A stretch of 64,000 nt of DNA from JBHGBM01 sp041946965. Lineage in GTDB: Bacteria > Acidobacteriota > Terriglobia > Bryobacterales > Bryobacteraceae. The DNA is taken from positions 55,512 to 119,511 of the forward strand of contig JBHGBM010000014.1 in assembly GCA_041946965.1 (NCBI GenBank), in the 5' to 3' direction. Positions within the stretch are counted from its first letter, which is position 1, and each line of letters begins with the position of its first letter. The notes below the pieces were generated by a model. The model ran no database searches, was not told where the DNA came from, and worked only from the letters and a program-made list of their open reading frames with translations. Below, in pieces: positions 15,772 through 24,816 of this stretch. Both the position numbers and the translations under genes were made by a program.

Positions 15772-18243
15772 TCACCGCGCCCGCGCGTCCCGGAAGGGCT
15801 GCTCCGCCTCGTAGAGCGCGATTCTGCCCCTGATCGCCGCGGCGAGAGACTGCTGGTTGTCCTGCTCCGCCAGGGCCAGGGCGCGGTGCGCGTTCCACAA
15901 AGCCTCGGAGAATTGCCCCTTTTCCGCATATGCCGCCGCGAGCGTATCCAGAACCGCCGCGTCCTTTCCGCCGGAGAGCTGAAACGCGCGAACGGCGAGC
16001 GCCACGGCTTCGGCGCCATTGCGAAGCTGTGGATCGGGGCAGGTAGCCAGCGCCCATGCCGCCTCGCGCAACGCCGCGCGGCCGTTCGGAGCCAACTCGA
16101 CGGCCAGCCGCAGGCGCCGGAGTCCTTCGGCGAACCGGCCGCGCGCGTAGAGCGCGGCACCCAGGCCGGCCTGCGCTTCCGCATCTTCGGGGGCGAGTTC
16201 CAGAGCCTTGGTGAATTGCGCGCAGGCGTCCTCGATCCGGCCGTTCGCAGCCAAGGCCCGGCCCAGGCCGGTCCGCAGCCGGGCCGAAGCGGGATCGAGC
16301 CGCACCGCCTCTTCAAACTGCGCCACGGCCTCGCCCGAGCGCCGCGCATCGAGCAGCAGCGTCCCGAGTTCGCCGTGCAGCCGCGCGCTCGGAGTCCCGG
16401 CGATGGCCTTCCGGAGCTTGGCCTCTCTGGCGTTGCGGAGCTCGACGCCGGCCTGCCCCCGCCGGTCCGCCAGCAACAGCGTCATTGCCAGGTTGGCGCG
16501 CGCCAGCGGGTCGTCCGGCTTGATTTCCAGCGCCTTCCTCCATTCCGCCTCGGCTTCGTGGAAACGCTTCGCTTTCTGGAAGTACATGGCGCGGTCGAAC
16601 CGCCGGAAATAGTCGATCACCGGCCCGCCGATGCTCGCCAGGCCAGCCGGAGAGATGTTCACGAACTCCGGAATGTTCACCGCACGGTTTGCCGCGGTGG
16701 TGTTGTCCACCAGGATGGCCGGGCTGTCGCTGCCGTCCTCGCCGATATGGGTCAGGTACATCTGGGTGTACGGCGACCGCGCCTTGGAGGCAAACACCAT
16801 CCAGCGCGAATTCGGTGAGAAGCTGTGCCAGGAGTTCATCAGCGGCGTGTTACACCGCATACGGCGCGCCGCGCCGCCTGCCGCCGGGACGATGTACAGC
16901 CGGCTGTCGGGGCGCATGAGCAGGCCGTTGCGCGCCTGCACGAAGACGATCCACCGCCCGTCGGGAGAGATCTTGGGAAACGAGTTGCTCATGCCGTTCT
17001 GCGAGGCGCCTGCGATGGGCTCCGGCGTGCCGCCCCTGCCTCCGTTGAACGGAATCCGCCAGAGGTCGTACTGCAATTGCAGCTCGTTCGGGTCGTTGGC
17101 GAATTGCGCCGCCGGAGCGCCCTTCGGATCGGGGTCTTTCGCTTCCGCGCGGGCGAACACCAGATACTTACCGTCGGGACTCCAAACCGCGCCCATCTGC
17201 ACGTACCGCGGGTCGTCCGCTCCAGGCAGCGGTTGCAACTTCCCGGCTGCGGCGCAGTACCACATCAGGATGCCGCGCGTTGGAAAAAATACCTGGAGGA
17301 AACGGTAATCCTTGAAATTGGCTACGTAGTAGTTGCTGGAGCTGGCGGATTGCCGGGGATCGACGGTGGTCACCACAAAGCGGCCGTCCGGCGAGACCTG
17401 CGACATGAACCCGACGCGCAGGGCATTGTTCAGCCTGCCTTCAGCCGTGCTCCACTGAATCACGTTCTCATTGCGGATCGTGGTATCGCGCGCCACCGGC
17501 GTGAGAGTGTAAAGCCCCTTGTTGTTTTGCAGCCCGTTCAGGTCCATTCCGAGGGTCTTGCCGTCGACCGAGAACGAATGGCAGTTGACGCACACCGGAA
17601 CGTTCTCCATCACCAGCCGGCTCCGCGGCGAACCGATGTCGCGCAGCCGCCATGCGATCAATCGCACGGCTTCGGCCGCCAGCGGCATGATCACGCCCTT
17701 TTCCGTCTCGGTGGGCATGAGCGGCACGTCGCGGTAGAAGATGGGAGCGCCGGCGGGATCGCGCGAAGTACGGATTCCGGTGCGTCCGCGGGAGACGGCC
17801 CGCTGCATCTTTACATCTGCGAAGCCGGTGATGGTTACCGTAGCCGCAGTCTCGCGGGAACGCCTCTTGATCGCCTCCCACAGCCGGACTTCCGGTGTCC
17901 ACGTCCGCTGGGCCGCTTGCAGCGGGGTGAGGCTGGGCGGTTGGTTGGTCGCCGCGACGCAGTCCGGATCGATCCTGCCTGTACGCAGGCGCCTGCCCGG
18001 CGAACTCGTGCGGATGGGTGGGCCTCCGTCCGGGAAAGAGACCTCGATGCGCCACACCACGGCGCCCGGATGTGCGTCGCGCCACAGGAACACCGGCGGC
18101 GTAATTTCGGGAGGGAAAATGGAGCCGTCTTCGGGGTAATCGATGGTGATGGGGGCGTACCCGGGGACCGCCCCGGCGGTTCCCCAAGGCATCCCCCACA
18201 TCAGAACGGCGATCCCGATTCGCGCCAGCCTTCGCAGCCCCAC
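15772..18243 (-). CDS. secreted PD40 propeller / CxxCH / TPR multidomain protein
   Basis: 823 aa. Signal peptide MGLRRLARIGIAVLMWG, then a beta-rich N-terminal region (DYPEDGSIFPPEITPPVFLW). C218-VN-C221-H222 is a haem-c attachment consensus within VPVCVNCHSFSVDGKT. PD40/TolB-like WD repeats follow (SPDGRFVVTTVD, WSPDGKYLVFAR, KISPDGRWIVFV, SFSPNSRWMVFA), and the last ~270 residues are tetratricopeptide repeats (AEWRKALEIKPDDPLARANLA, AQFEEAVRLDPASARLRTGLG). One CxxCH does not prove haem binding, but its placement before the propeller suggests a redox or structural haem. Propeller and TPR imply protein contacts in the periplasm. The following gene starts 49 bp upstream on the same strand. Function unknown. 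Confidence 0.75.
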   Translation of the reverse strand: MGLRRLARIGIAVLMWGMPWGTAGAVPGYAPITIDYPEDGSIFPPEITPPVFLWRDAHPGAVVWRIEVSFPDGGPPIRTSSPGRRLRTGRIDPDCVAATNQPPSLTPLQAAQRTWTPEVRLWEAIKRRSRETAATVTITGFADVKMQRAVSRGRTGIRTSRDPAGAPIFYRDVPLMPTETEKGVIMPLAAEAVRLIAWRLRDIGSPRSRLVMENVPVCVNCHSFSVDGKTLGMDLNGLQNNKGLYTLTPVARDTTIRNENVIQWSTAEGRLNNALRVGFMSQVSPDGRFVVTTVDPRQSASSSNYYVANFKDYRFLQVFFPTRGILMWYCAAAGKLQPLPGADDPRYVQMGAVWSPDGKYLVFARAEAKDPDPKGAPAAQFANDPNELQLQYDLWRIPFNGGRGGTPEPIAGASQNGMSNSFPKISPDGRWIVFVQARNGLLMRPDSRLYIVPAAGGAARRMRCNTPLMNSWHSFSPNSRWMVFASKARSPYTQMYLTHIGEDGSDSPAILVDNTTAANRAVNIPEFVNISPAGLASIGGPVIDYFRRFDRAMYFQKAKRFHEAEAEWRKALEIKPDDPLARANLAMTLLLADRRGQAGVELRNAREAKLRKAIAGTPSARLHGELGTLLLDARRSGEAVAQFEEAVRLDPASARLRTGLGRALAANGRIEDACAQFTKALELAPEDAEAQAGLGAALYARGRFAEGLRRLRLAVELAPNGRAALREAAWALATCPDPQLRNGAEAVALAVRAFQLSGGKDAAVLDTLAAAYAEKGQFSEALWNAHRALALAEQDNQQSLAAAIRGRIALYEAEQPFRDARAR

Positions 18244-18292
18244 TACTCCCAGTTTACGGCGTTGTGGAACCTTGCCCTGGCTGCCGAGTCCA

Positions 18293-19333
18293 CTACCGGC
18301 GGTTCAGTTGAAGGTTGCGCACCGCGGCGGTGGCGAAATCCATCGAACAGCCGAAGTCGAAGGTGTCGTTCACAGGGCCGCGGGCCGCGGTAATCACGCC
18401 GGACACCCAACCGCTGCGCGTCGTATCCACCGCGATGGAAGTGAAATTCACGTTCTGGTAACCGTCGCGGGCGGTGCGGGCCACCACGGCATCCTGGCAC
18501 GAACGGAAGACCTGCGTCTGGTCGTATCCGGTCTGACTCAAAATCCCCTTGGTGGAGGATGCGGGCTGCATGACGGCGCCGTCGGGACGCAGGAATTCCA
18601 CCGTGGACACCTGGCCCGTGCTGTAATCCACCGCGCAGTTATACCGGTAGCCGGCTGTACGGCGGAAATAGCCGGGGCGGTCGGTGAAGGTTCCGGTGAT
18701 CCAATTGTCGCGCCCGGCAGCCGTGTCGGCGCCGGCCGCGGTGATATCGATGTTGCGGAGCCCGTAGTCGCGTTCCGCCCGCGTGCGGACCTCCGTGCGG
18801 CAGAGATCGATGGCTTGCTCGGTCGAGATGGCGCGGCTCGTGCGGCGGCCGATGACCTTGCGGATGCCTCCCGTGGAAGCCGCCCCCGCCGCTGGCGCGG
18901 CAGTCTGGAAGCCGCCCGTGGGAGCGCCGCCCGAGGCGCCGCTCCATTCAATGGCGAACGTGTAGCCCTCCGAGCCGCTCCGCGGGTCGTCGATGCGGAT
19001 CACGGCCATACTGTTGTTGGTGCGCGGATCCTGCGCCAGTTTCACCTGCCCGCGCCCGTCAATGCCCCGGAAACGGAAGTCTGTCATGTTGTAGGGCAGG
19101 GGATCGGTACATTCCATGCGGGTCCAGGTGGCCGGCTGCCCGGCGATGGTGCGCAACCTTCCGAACTTGCCGTACACGTCAACTTCGGCCGCGATGTCGA
19201 CCCGGACTTCAATGGTGCACTTGCCCGATGTCCCGCGCGACCCGCTGATGGTGGCTTCCCGGATCTGGTCGGGAACCTGCGCTTGCAGAGACACGACTAA
19301 GGCGGCCATCACCGCCCCATTCATCGTTTTCAT
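18293..19333 (-). CDS. secreted protein of unknown function with two similar C-terminal repeats
   Basis: 346 aa, signal peptide (MKTMNGAVMAALVVSLQAQ). I do not recognise an enzyme family. The N-terminal domain (~20-130) is beta-rich (CTIEVRVDIAAEVDVYGKFG). A Gly/Ala-rich linker (~150-175) follows, then two ~80-residue units with matching layout: a helix starting with a Cys (AIDLCRTEVRTRAERDYG and VFRSCQDAVVARTARDGY), a strand ending in D-T, W-(I/V)-(T/S)-G, and a second Cys before a final strand (YNCAVDYSTGQVSTVEF and FGCSMDFATAAVRNLQL). Each unit could hold one disulfide, as expected for an exported protein. It is 49 bp upstream of, and probably cotranscribed with, the PD40/TPR gene. Confidence 0.65.
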   Translation of the reverse strand: MKTMNGAVMAALVVSLQAQVPDQIREATISGSRGTSGKCTIEVRVDIAAEVDVYGKFGRLRTIAGQPATWTRMECTDPLPYNMTDFRFRGIDGRGQVKLAQDPRTNNSMAVIRIDDPRSGSEGYTFAIEWSGASGGAPTGGFQTAAPAAGAASTGGIRKVIGRRTSRAISTEQAIDLCRTEVRTRAERDYGLRNIDITAAGADTAAGRDNWITGTFTDRPGYFRRTAGYRYNCAVDYSTGQVSTVEFLRPDGAVMQPASSTKGILSQTGYDQTQVFRSCQDAVVARTARDGYQNVNFTSIAVDTTRSGWVSGVITAARGPVNDTFDFGCSMDFATAAVRNLQLNRR

Positions 19334-19655
19334 GGCTCTCCTCCTCCCATTGCGAATTCCGCTATAGCAGAAGTTCGGTTCGAGAACAAGCCTCTACCGG
19401 CTGGTTTCGGCTACCGTCATGGCGCCGGGGAGTCTGCCCGCAGATGAACTGCGGCAACTGGACGGCCGTGGTGCAGCCACATGACGCTCGGGTTCCCCAT
19501 CCTCGCTCGGGCGCCAACGATCTCCACGGCGCCGCCCGCGAATGCGTCGCCGTGGCCTTGCATTTCAGGTAAATGCCTTAAGCCAATAGGCACTAGTATT
19601 ACTAAAACTACCGGAACTGTGGTTTCAGGACGGCAGGCTCTGATATATTTCATAC
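19334..19655. other. 322-bp intergenic region between divergent genes, with AT-rich promoter-like end
   Basis: No gene is supported here. A short AT-rich run (about 19577-19608) and TATATT at 19644-19649 form a possible UP element and -10 box for the downstream BACON gene, but there is no good -35 at the right spacing. Bases 19504-19542 on the + strand read RSGANDLHGAARE. This resembles the RSGTNDLHGSAYE segment of the TonB receptor at 8983-12360 and may be a tiny receptor relic. Confidence 0.35.
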
Positions 19656-22600
19656 GTGGCTCTCCTATCCTCGGTTCGCGGCCGCATGGCTGCGCTGCTT
19701 CTCCCGGCCTGTTTCGCCTCGGGACTGTATGCTGCCGAACTCGGACGTTTTGCGATCGTCAGGACGCCGCCCGCCGATTGCGCCAGCTCGATCCAGAACC
19801 CGCCGGCTCACGTCACCAGCCTGTCAACCACCGATAGCCAGGTCTACCTGTGGTTCTATGTGACTAATGCCAGGCGCGGCGAGGTGGCGGCGAGCCAGTA
19901 CATAACTCCCGCCGGGCAGACATACGCCGAAAACAGCGGCGCCTGGCCCGCCAATGACGGCGACGGCACTTACTGCTTTCTCGACTCGCCGCTGCGCATC
20001 GCGGGCGCTCCGCCGGCGCAAATGACCGGCACTTGGACCGTGCGGGTCACCTACCAGGGGGTATTGCTGTTCTCGACTACGTTCACCATCACGGCTCCGG
20101 GCGGTTCGGGCGGCGGCTCGACCCCGGCGGGGGCCAACCTGATCCGCAACCCGGGGGCGGAGGAGAACACCGTCACAGGCTGTGCCAATGCGGCGATTAC
20201 GGGGTGGACGAAGTCGGGCAATCTGAGTGTCTGCACTTACGGCGGCGACGTGGCAGTCAGCGATCCGGGGCCGCCCGACCGCGGCAAGAACCACTTTTCC
20301 GGCGGTCCGGATAACGCCTCATCGAGCATCACCCAGACTATCGACATCTCGGGGCAGGCGGCGGCCATCGACGCCGGCACCCTGCCCTACACTCTGTCCG
20401 GCTACGTGGGCGGTTGGGACGGGCAGGACGATAACGCCGTATTGAAGGCGAATTTCAAGAGCGCGGCGGGCGCCACCCTGGCTTCCGCGCAAGTCGGCCC
20501 GGTGCTCTCCGCCGAACGCAAGGGCGCCACGGGCATGTGGCTGCGCAGCGCCTCCGGCAGAGTCCCGGCCGGTGCGCGCTCCGTCGAAGTAGTGTTGTTG
20601 ATGACGCGCACCAGCGGGGCCTGGAACGACGGCATTGCGGATAACCTTTCGCTCGTGCTGGGCGGTTCCGGCGGCGGCGCCTCCGCCTGCACCTATGCGC
20701 TGGAGTCTGCCTCGGCGTCCATGCCGGCCTCCGGCGGGAACGGAACCGTGCGGATTACGGCTGGAACGGGCTGCTCCTGGACGGCCACCTCGAACGCGTC
20801 GTGGATCACCCTGACGGGCAGCGCTTCGGGCGCCGGCAGCGGTTCGGTCAGCTTTACGGTGGCGGCCAACACCGGCGCGGCGCGCACCGGGACCATCACG
20901 GCGGCCGGCCAGACCTACACCGTCACGCAGGCGGCGGGCGTGGTGGTGTGCAGTTACTCGATCAGCCCCTCGGTGTTGCAGGCGCCTGCTGGCGGAACGT
21001 CGGGCACGGTGCGGGTGAGCGCTGCGGGCGGCTGCTCCTGGACGGCTTCGAGCAACGCCTCCTGGATCTCCGTCACGGCGGGCAGCTCGGGGTCGGGTGA
21101 GGGAACCGTCAGTTACACGGTGGCGGCGAACACCTCCACATCCTCGCGCACCGGCACCGTCACCATCGCGGGTCAGACCTTTACGGTCGCGCAGGCCGGC
21201 GCGCCGGCGTGCAGTTTCTCCATCAGCCCATCGAGCGCGCAGGCGCCGGCAGGGGGCAACACCGGCTCGGTTCAGGTGGCTACGGCCAGCGGCTGCTCCT
21301 GGACGGCTTCGAGCAACGTCTCGTGGATTACCATCTCCTCGGGCCGCTCCGGCACGGGGAACGGGACGGTGCAATACACGGTGGCGGCGAACACTTCCAC
21401 GTCCTCGCGCAGCGGCACTCTCACCGTCGCGGGGCTGACCTTCACCCTCACGCAGGCGGGCGCGCCTGCCTGCAACTACACTATCAGCCCCACGCGCGCC
21501 AGCTTCACCGGGGCGGGCGGCGCCGGCGGGGTGGTGGTGACCACTACCTCGGCGTGCTCCTGGACGGCTACCAGCGGATTTGCATGGATCGCCGTCACCA
21601 GCGGCGGTTCCGGGACGGGCAACGGCACGGTGAACTACAAAGTGGAAGCCAATCCCTCGGAGACCGCGCGCGAAGGCATGCTCTCCATCGCCGGCCAGGC
21701 GTTCGTCATCAACCAGGCGGGAACAGTGAAGGATCTGCCTACCGTCGCCCGGGTGGTGAATGCGGCCAGCTATCTCCCCGCCGACCTGCAAGGCGGCGGC
21801 GTCGCGCAGGGCGCGCTGTTCACGCTGCTGGGCAAGAATCTCGGCCCGGATCCGGCGGTCTCCGCCTCGGCCTGGCCCATCGAGGTCAAGCTGGCGGACG
21901 TGAGCGTGCGGGTGGTGAAGGGTTCCACCCAGGTGGATGCGTTTCCGGTACTGGTTTCGGCCACCCGGATTGACGCCGTCCTGCCGTCGGGCGTGCCGCT
22001 GGGCGAGGCGCAGGTGACAGTCACCGTGGCCGGCAAGACCAGCGCGCCCGCCAGGATGCTGGTGGTCGCCAACGGTTTCGGCATTTTCGGCGCCAACAAC
22101 GGCCGCGGTCCGGGCCGCCTGTTCCACGTCTCCGACGCGGGGCAGACCCCGGTAACCTCCGCCAGCCCGGCGCGGCCGGGCGAGAAGATCGCGCTCCACG
22201 GCACGGGTCTGGGGGCTATCGGGTATGCCGACAACCAGGCGCCGCCGGCGGGCGAGCTGGGCGCCCCGGTCGAAGTGCTCGTATCGCACCGTCAGGCTCG
22301 CAAGCTCTCCTCGGGCCGCGCCACCAACGTCGCCCCCGGCACGGCCGGGGTGGACGAGATCGTTTTCGAGGTTCCGGGCGAGACACCGGCAGGCTGCTTT
22401 GTGCCCGTGCAGGTGCGCACCGGAGATACCGTTTACAGCAACGTGGTTACCATGGCAGTGGAGCCGGAAGGGAAACCCTGCTCGGATCCGCTGAACCCCT
22501 TCGCCGAAATCAACACCAAGGGGCGCAAGGGCGGCTCCGTGTTCCTGGTGCGCGCGCCGGTGGCGGCGGTGCTGGAGCCGGATAAGCCCGCCACGGAAAT

Positions 22601-23384
22601 GATGCTGGACCTCGCCATCGGGGTCTTCCAGGAGTCCGCCCCGGGAGGCGAGCAGGGCTTCAACCCGCTGTTCGCGCTGCCTCCGGTGGGCGCCTGCACC
22701 AACTACACCGGCGAGGTGGATGCGGGATCGCTGCTTGGCGACCCCGCTGGCGCAACATCCGGCGGCGGCGAGGTGCTCGGCCGCGAACTGGATGCCGGCG
22801 CCGTCCTGACCCTCAAGGGTCCCAAGGGCGAGCGCCAGTTGGTCCATTCCGATGCGGAAAAGGGCACCGGCCCGTACATGGGGCTGCTCGGCGGCGTCGT
22901 CCCGCTGGAGCCCGACGACGAACCCCCGCCCCCGCCCTTCCTGGACGGCGGCTCGTACACCCTCTCCGGGCCCGGCGGCAAGGACGTGGGCGCGTTCAAC
23001 GCCACTCTGGACGTTCCCCCTCCGCTCGATTGGACCAATCGCGGCAAACTGACGCAGGTGGACCGCGCCGCCGGACTGGAGTTCACCTGGACCGGCGGCT
23101 CCCCGAATACGCTGGTCCTGCTGGGCGGCGTGAGCACGGATCAGAAGTCGAAGAGCTCGGGCGGGTTCTTCTGCTTCGTGCCCTCGGAGCCGGGCGCCTT
23201 CACGGTCCCGGCGCCGGTGCTCTCCAACATGCCGGCCACCTCAACCCTGAGTCTTGAAGACTCGATGGGCGCGGTGATCTTCGGGTCGGTGCCGCTTAAC
23301 TTTGCCCGCTTTAGCGCCCCGGGGCTGGATTCCGGGCTGCTGTTCAGCGGCGTGCTGAACGTAGTCACCGTTCCGGTCAAGTGA
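19656..23384 (+). CDS. large secreted protein with four BACON repeats and TIGR03437-type C-terminal region
   Basis: 1242 aa. A signal peptide is present whichever start is used: GTG 19656 or ATG 19686 (MAALLLPACFASGLYA). Residues ~155-340 form a carbohydrate-binding-like sandwich (NLIRNPGAEEN, ITGW, PPDRGKNHF). From 345 there are four 87-residue BACON domains, each starting at a Cys (345, 432, 519, 606) and containing CSWTA(T/S)SNxSWIT and TVTQA-like ends. Residues ~690-935 are the Solibacter-type TIGR03437 region (VVNAASYLPADLQGGGVAQG, LFTLLGKNLGPDP). The last ~300 residues are unfamiliar, with a proline run near 23 kb. BACON domains bind carbohydrate or mucin in other phyla. A surface or extracellular binding role is inferred. 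Confidence 0.82.
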   Translation: MALLSSVRGRMAALLLPACFASGLYAAELGRFAIVRTPPADCASSIQNPPAHVTSLSTTDSQVYLWFYVTNARRGEVAASQYITPAGQTYAENSGAWPANDGDGTYCFLDSPLRIAGAPPAQMTGTWTVRVTYQGVLLFSTTFTITAPGGSGGGSTPAGANLIRNPGAEENTVTGCANAAITGWTKSGNLSVCTYGGDVAVSDPGPPDRGKNHFSGGPDNASSSITQTIDISGQAAAIDAGTLPYTLSGYVGGWDGQDDNAVLKANFKSAAGATLASAQVGPVLSAERKGATGMWLRSASGRVPAGARSVEVVLLMTRTSGAWNDGIADNLSLVLGGSGGGASACTYALESASASMPASGGNGTVRITAGTGCSWTATSNASWITLTGSASGAGSGSVSFTVAANTGAARTGTITAAGQTYTVTQAAGVVVCSYSISPSVLQAPAGGTSGTVRVSAAGGCSWTASSNASWISVTAGSSGSGEGTVSYTVAANTSTSSRTGTVTIAGQTFTVAQAGAPACSFSISPSSAQAPAGGNTGSVQVATASGCSWTASSNVSWITISSGRSGTGNGTVQYTVAANTSTSSRSGTLTVAGLTFTLTQAGAPACNYTISPTRASFTGAGGAGGVVVTTTSACSWTATSGFAWIAVTSGGSGTGNGTVNYKVEANPSETAREGMLSIAGQAFVINQAGTVKDLPTVARVVNAASYLPADLQGGGVAQGALFTLLGKNLGPDPAVSASAWPIEVKLADVSVRVVKGSTQVDAFPVLVSATRIDAVLPSGVPLGEAQVTVTVAGKTSAPARMLVVANGFGIFGANNGRGPGRLFHVSDAGQTPVTSASPARPGEKIALHGTGLGAIGYADNQAPPAGELGAPVEVLVSHRQARKLSSGRATNVAPGTAGVDEIVFEVPGETPAGCFVPVQVRTGDTVYSNVVTMAVEPEGKPCSDPLNPFAEINTKGRKGGSVFLVRAPVAAVLEPDKPATEMMLDLAIGVFQESAPGGEQGFNPLFALPPVGACTNYTGEVDAGSLLGDPAGATSGGGEVLGRELDAGAVLTLKGPKGERQLVHSDAEKGTGPYMGLLGGVVPLEPDDEPPPPPFLDGGSYTLSGPGGKDVGAFNATLDVPPPLDWTNRGKLTQVDRAAGLEFTWTGGSPNTLVLLGGVSTDQKSKSSGGFFCFVPSEPGAFTVPAPVLSNMPATSTLSLEDSMGAVIFGSVPLNFARFSAPGLDSGLLFSGVLNVVTVPVK
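20688..21731 (+). repeat. four tandem 261-bp repeats encoding BACON domains
   Basis: The first Cys codon of each BACON domain lies at 20688, 20949, 21210 and 21471, exactly 261 bp (87 codons) apart. The middle two units are most alike at DNA level, around TCCTGGACGGCTTCGAGCAA. The exact period suggests recent amplification by unequal recombination and makes copy-number change possible. Confidence 0.8.
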
Positions 23385-24712
23385 TGAAGGGCCGTGGGCT
23401 GTGGCTGCTGCTCGCAATCTCTCTCCCGGCGGCAGCAGGCCGGCGGGCGGTCATCCTGGATGTGGATGGCGTCCGCCGGGACGTCTTTGAGACCGCCTGG
23501 CGTGAGGGGCGGTTGCCGCGGTTCGCCCGTCTGCTCGAGAACGCGGTGTGGTATGAGAACGCCTCCGCGGTTTTTCCCTCCGAGACTCTGCCCGGGCAGG
23601 GCGCGTTGTTCACCGGGACGTGGCCGGGACGGCACGGCATCCCCGGCAACTCGTGGTACGACCGCGAATCCGGGACGGCCATCGAGTACACCAGCGTCTC
23701 GGGCATCGCCTGCGTGTACGGCCACGCGTTGCTGTGGGGGCGGGACTGCGGCGGCGGGCTGGCCAATCGCCACCTGCTCGTGCCGACGCTCTACCAGGCC
23801 GCGTCCGCGGCGGGGAAGACCTCGCTGGTGGCCTTCAACCACTATTGGAAAGGCGCGACGCGCGCGTTGACGCCTTCCGTGCTTGACGCTCTGGAGTTGG
23901 TGCGCGGCGATTCGGTGGACGCGGAGGCTTTCGACCGCCTCATGCTCCGGCGGCTGCTCGCTGCGCTCGAGGAGCCCGCCGATATTGTAACCGTGTACTT
24001 CGCCGGGGCCGACGCTGTGGGACACGTGGATGGAAATGCCGCGCAGTCGCGCTACCTGAGCGAGGTCGTGGACCCGGCTTTGGGGGTGCTGCTGGACCGC
24101 CTTGACGAAACGGTTCCCGGGTGGCAAGACGAAACGCTGTTTGTCCTCGCCGCCGACCACGGCCGCACCACCGCGCTGCCGTTCCCCGAAGGGCGACAGG
24201 CGCAGGCGGCGCTCGATGCCGCGCTCGGGCGCGCCGGCGACCCCGGCGGCCGGGTGTCGTTCAACGGCGGCATGGCGCACGTCTACACCTCCGCGCCGGA
24301 TGCCACGGCCCACGAGATCACCCTCTCCACGCTGGGCGACGCCATCGACTCCGTGCTGGTTCGCGAGGGCGAGGGCTACCGCGTACACGGCGGCGACGGC
24401 CGCGCCGCACCCGAATTGACCTTGCGGCTCGCTTCCGCGCGCAGCGGCGACGTGCTCATCCTGCTGAAACCCGGGCTGTACTTCGGCAACCAGGGGACGG
24501 GGTCGCAACACGGCAGCATTCATGCCGAAGACCTGGCGGTTCCGCTCGCCCTGGCCGGGGGCGGCCTCCTCGCCAAGACCTGCGCCGAACCGGCCTCCAC
24601 AACCCAGGTGGCCTCCACCATCGCTGCGTTTCTCGGCTTCCAGATGATGGACGCCGAGCCGCCGCTGCCCTGCCTTTTCTTCCAGGCCAATCCCGGGCAA
24701 AACACGAAATAG
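23384..24712 (+). CDS. secreted alkaline-phosphatase-superfamily phosphodiesterase (NPP-like)
   Basis: 442 aa, signal peptide MKGRGLWLLLAISLPAAAG. The fold of type I phosphodiesterases/nucleotide pyrophosphatases is shown by VILDVDGVRRDVF (metal Asp), FPSETLPGQGALFTG with nucleophile T68, GRHGIPGNSWYD, the second metal cluster YFAGADAVGHVDG and VLAADHGRTTALPF. It hydrolyses phosphodiester or pyrophosphate bonds in the periplasm; the substrate is unknown. The ATG overlaps the stop of the BACON gene by one base, so the two are coupled. A strong terminator follows the stop codon. Confidence 0.85.
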   Translation: MKGRGLWLLLAISLPAAAGRRAVILDVDGVRRDVFETAWREGRLPRFARLLENAVWYENASAVFPSETLPGQGALFTGTWPGRHGIPGNSWYDRESGTAIEYTSVSGIACVYGHALLWGRDCGGGLANRHLLVPTLYQAASAAGKTSLVAFNHYWKGATRALTPSVLDALELVRGDSVDAEAFDRLMLRRLLAALEEPADIVTVYFAGADAVGHVDGNAAQSRYLSEVVDPALGVLLDRLDETVPGWQDETLFVLAADHGRTTALPFPEGRQAQAALDAALGRAGDPGGRVSFNGGMAHVYTSAPDATAHEITLSTLGDAIDSVLVREGEGYRVHGGDGRAAPELTLRLASARSGDVLILLKPGLYFGNQGTGSQHGSIHAEDLAVPLALAGGGLLAKTCAEPASTTQVASTIAAFLGFQMMDAEPPLPCLFFQANPGQNTK

Positions 24713-24718
24713 CACGCC

Positions 24719-24750
24719 AAAGCGCGCCATCGGCATGCGGCGCGCTTTTT
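24719..24750 (+). terminator. rho-independent terminator after the BACON-phosphodiesterase operon
   Basis: AAAGCGCGCC (24719-24728) pairs perfectly with GGCGCGCTTT (24739-24748) around a 10-base loop, and a T run ends at 24750. It starts seven bases after the phosphodiesterase stop and separates it from the next TonB receptor gene. Confidence 0.88.
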
Positions 24751-24816
24751 CGTGATAGTACGCGCGTCACCCCGCCTCAACATGGAGAGAGAACAAGCTT
24801 TCAGGAGGTCTCTATC

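Noticed and set aside
16825..18393. 522-codon + strand frame across the PD40/TPR gene
   Set aside because: Composition is Arg/His/Pro-rich without domain content; the minus strand encodes the real propeller and TPRs.
20688..21731. CRISPR-like direct repeats
   Set aside because: The repeats are 261 bp, in frame and encode BACON domains; there are no short repeats with unique spacers anywhere in the window.
20319..22847. Very long open frame antisense to the BACON gene (842 codons)
   Set aside because: It is produced by third-position GC bias. The translation is Arg/Gly/His-rich with no domain, and the opposite strand encodes recognisable BACON and TIGR03437 domains.
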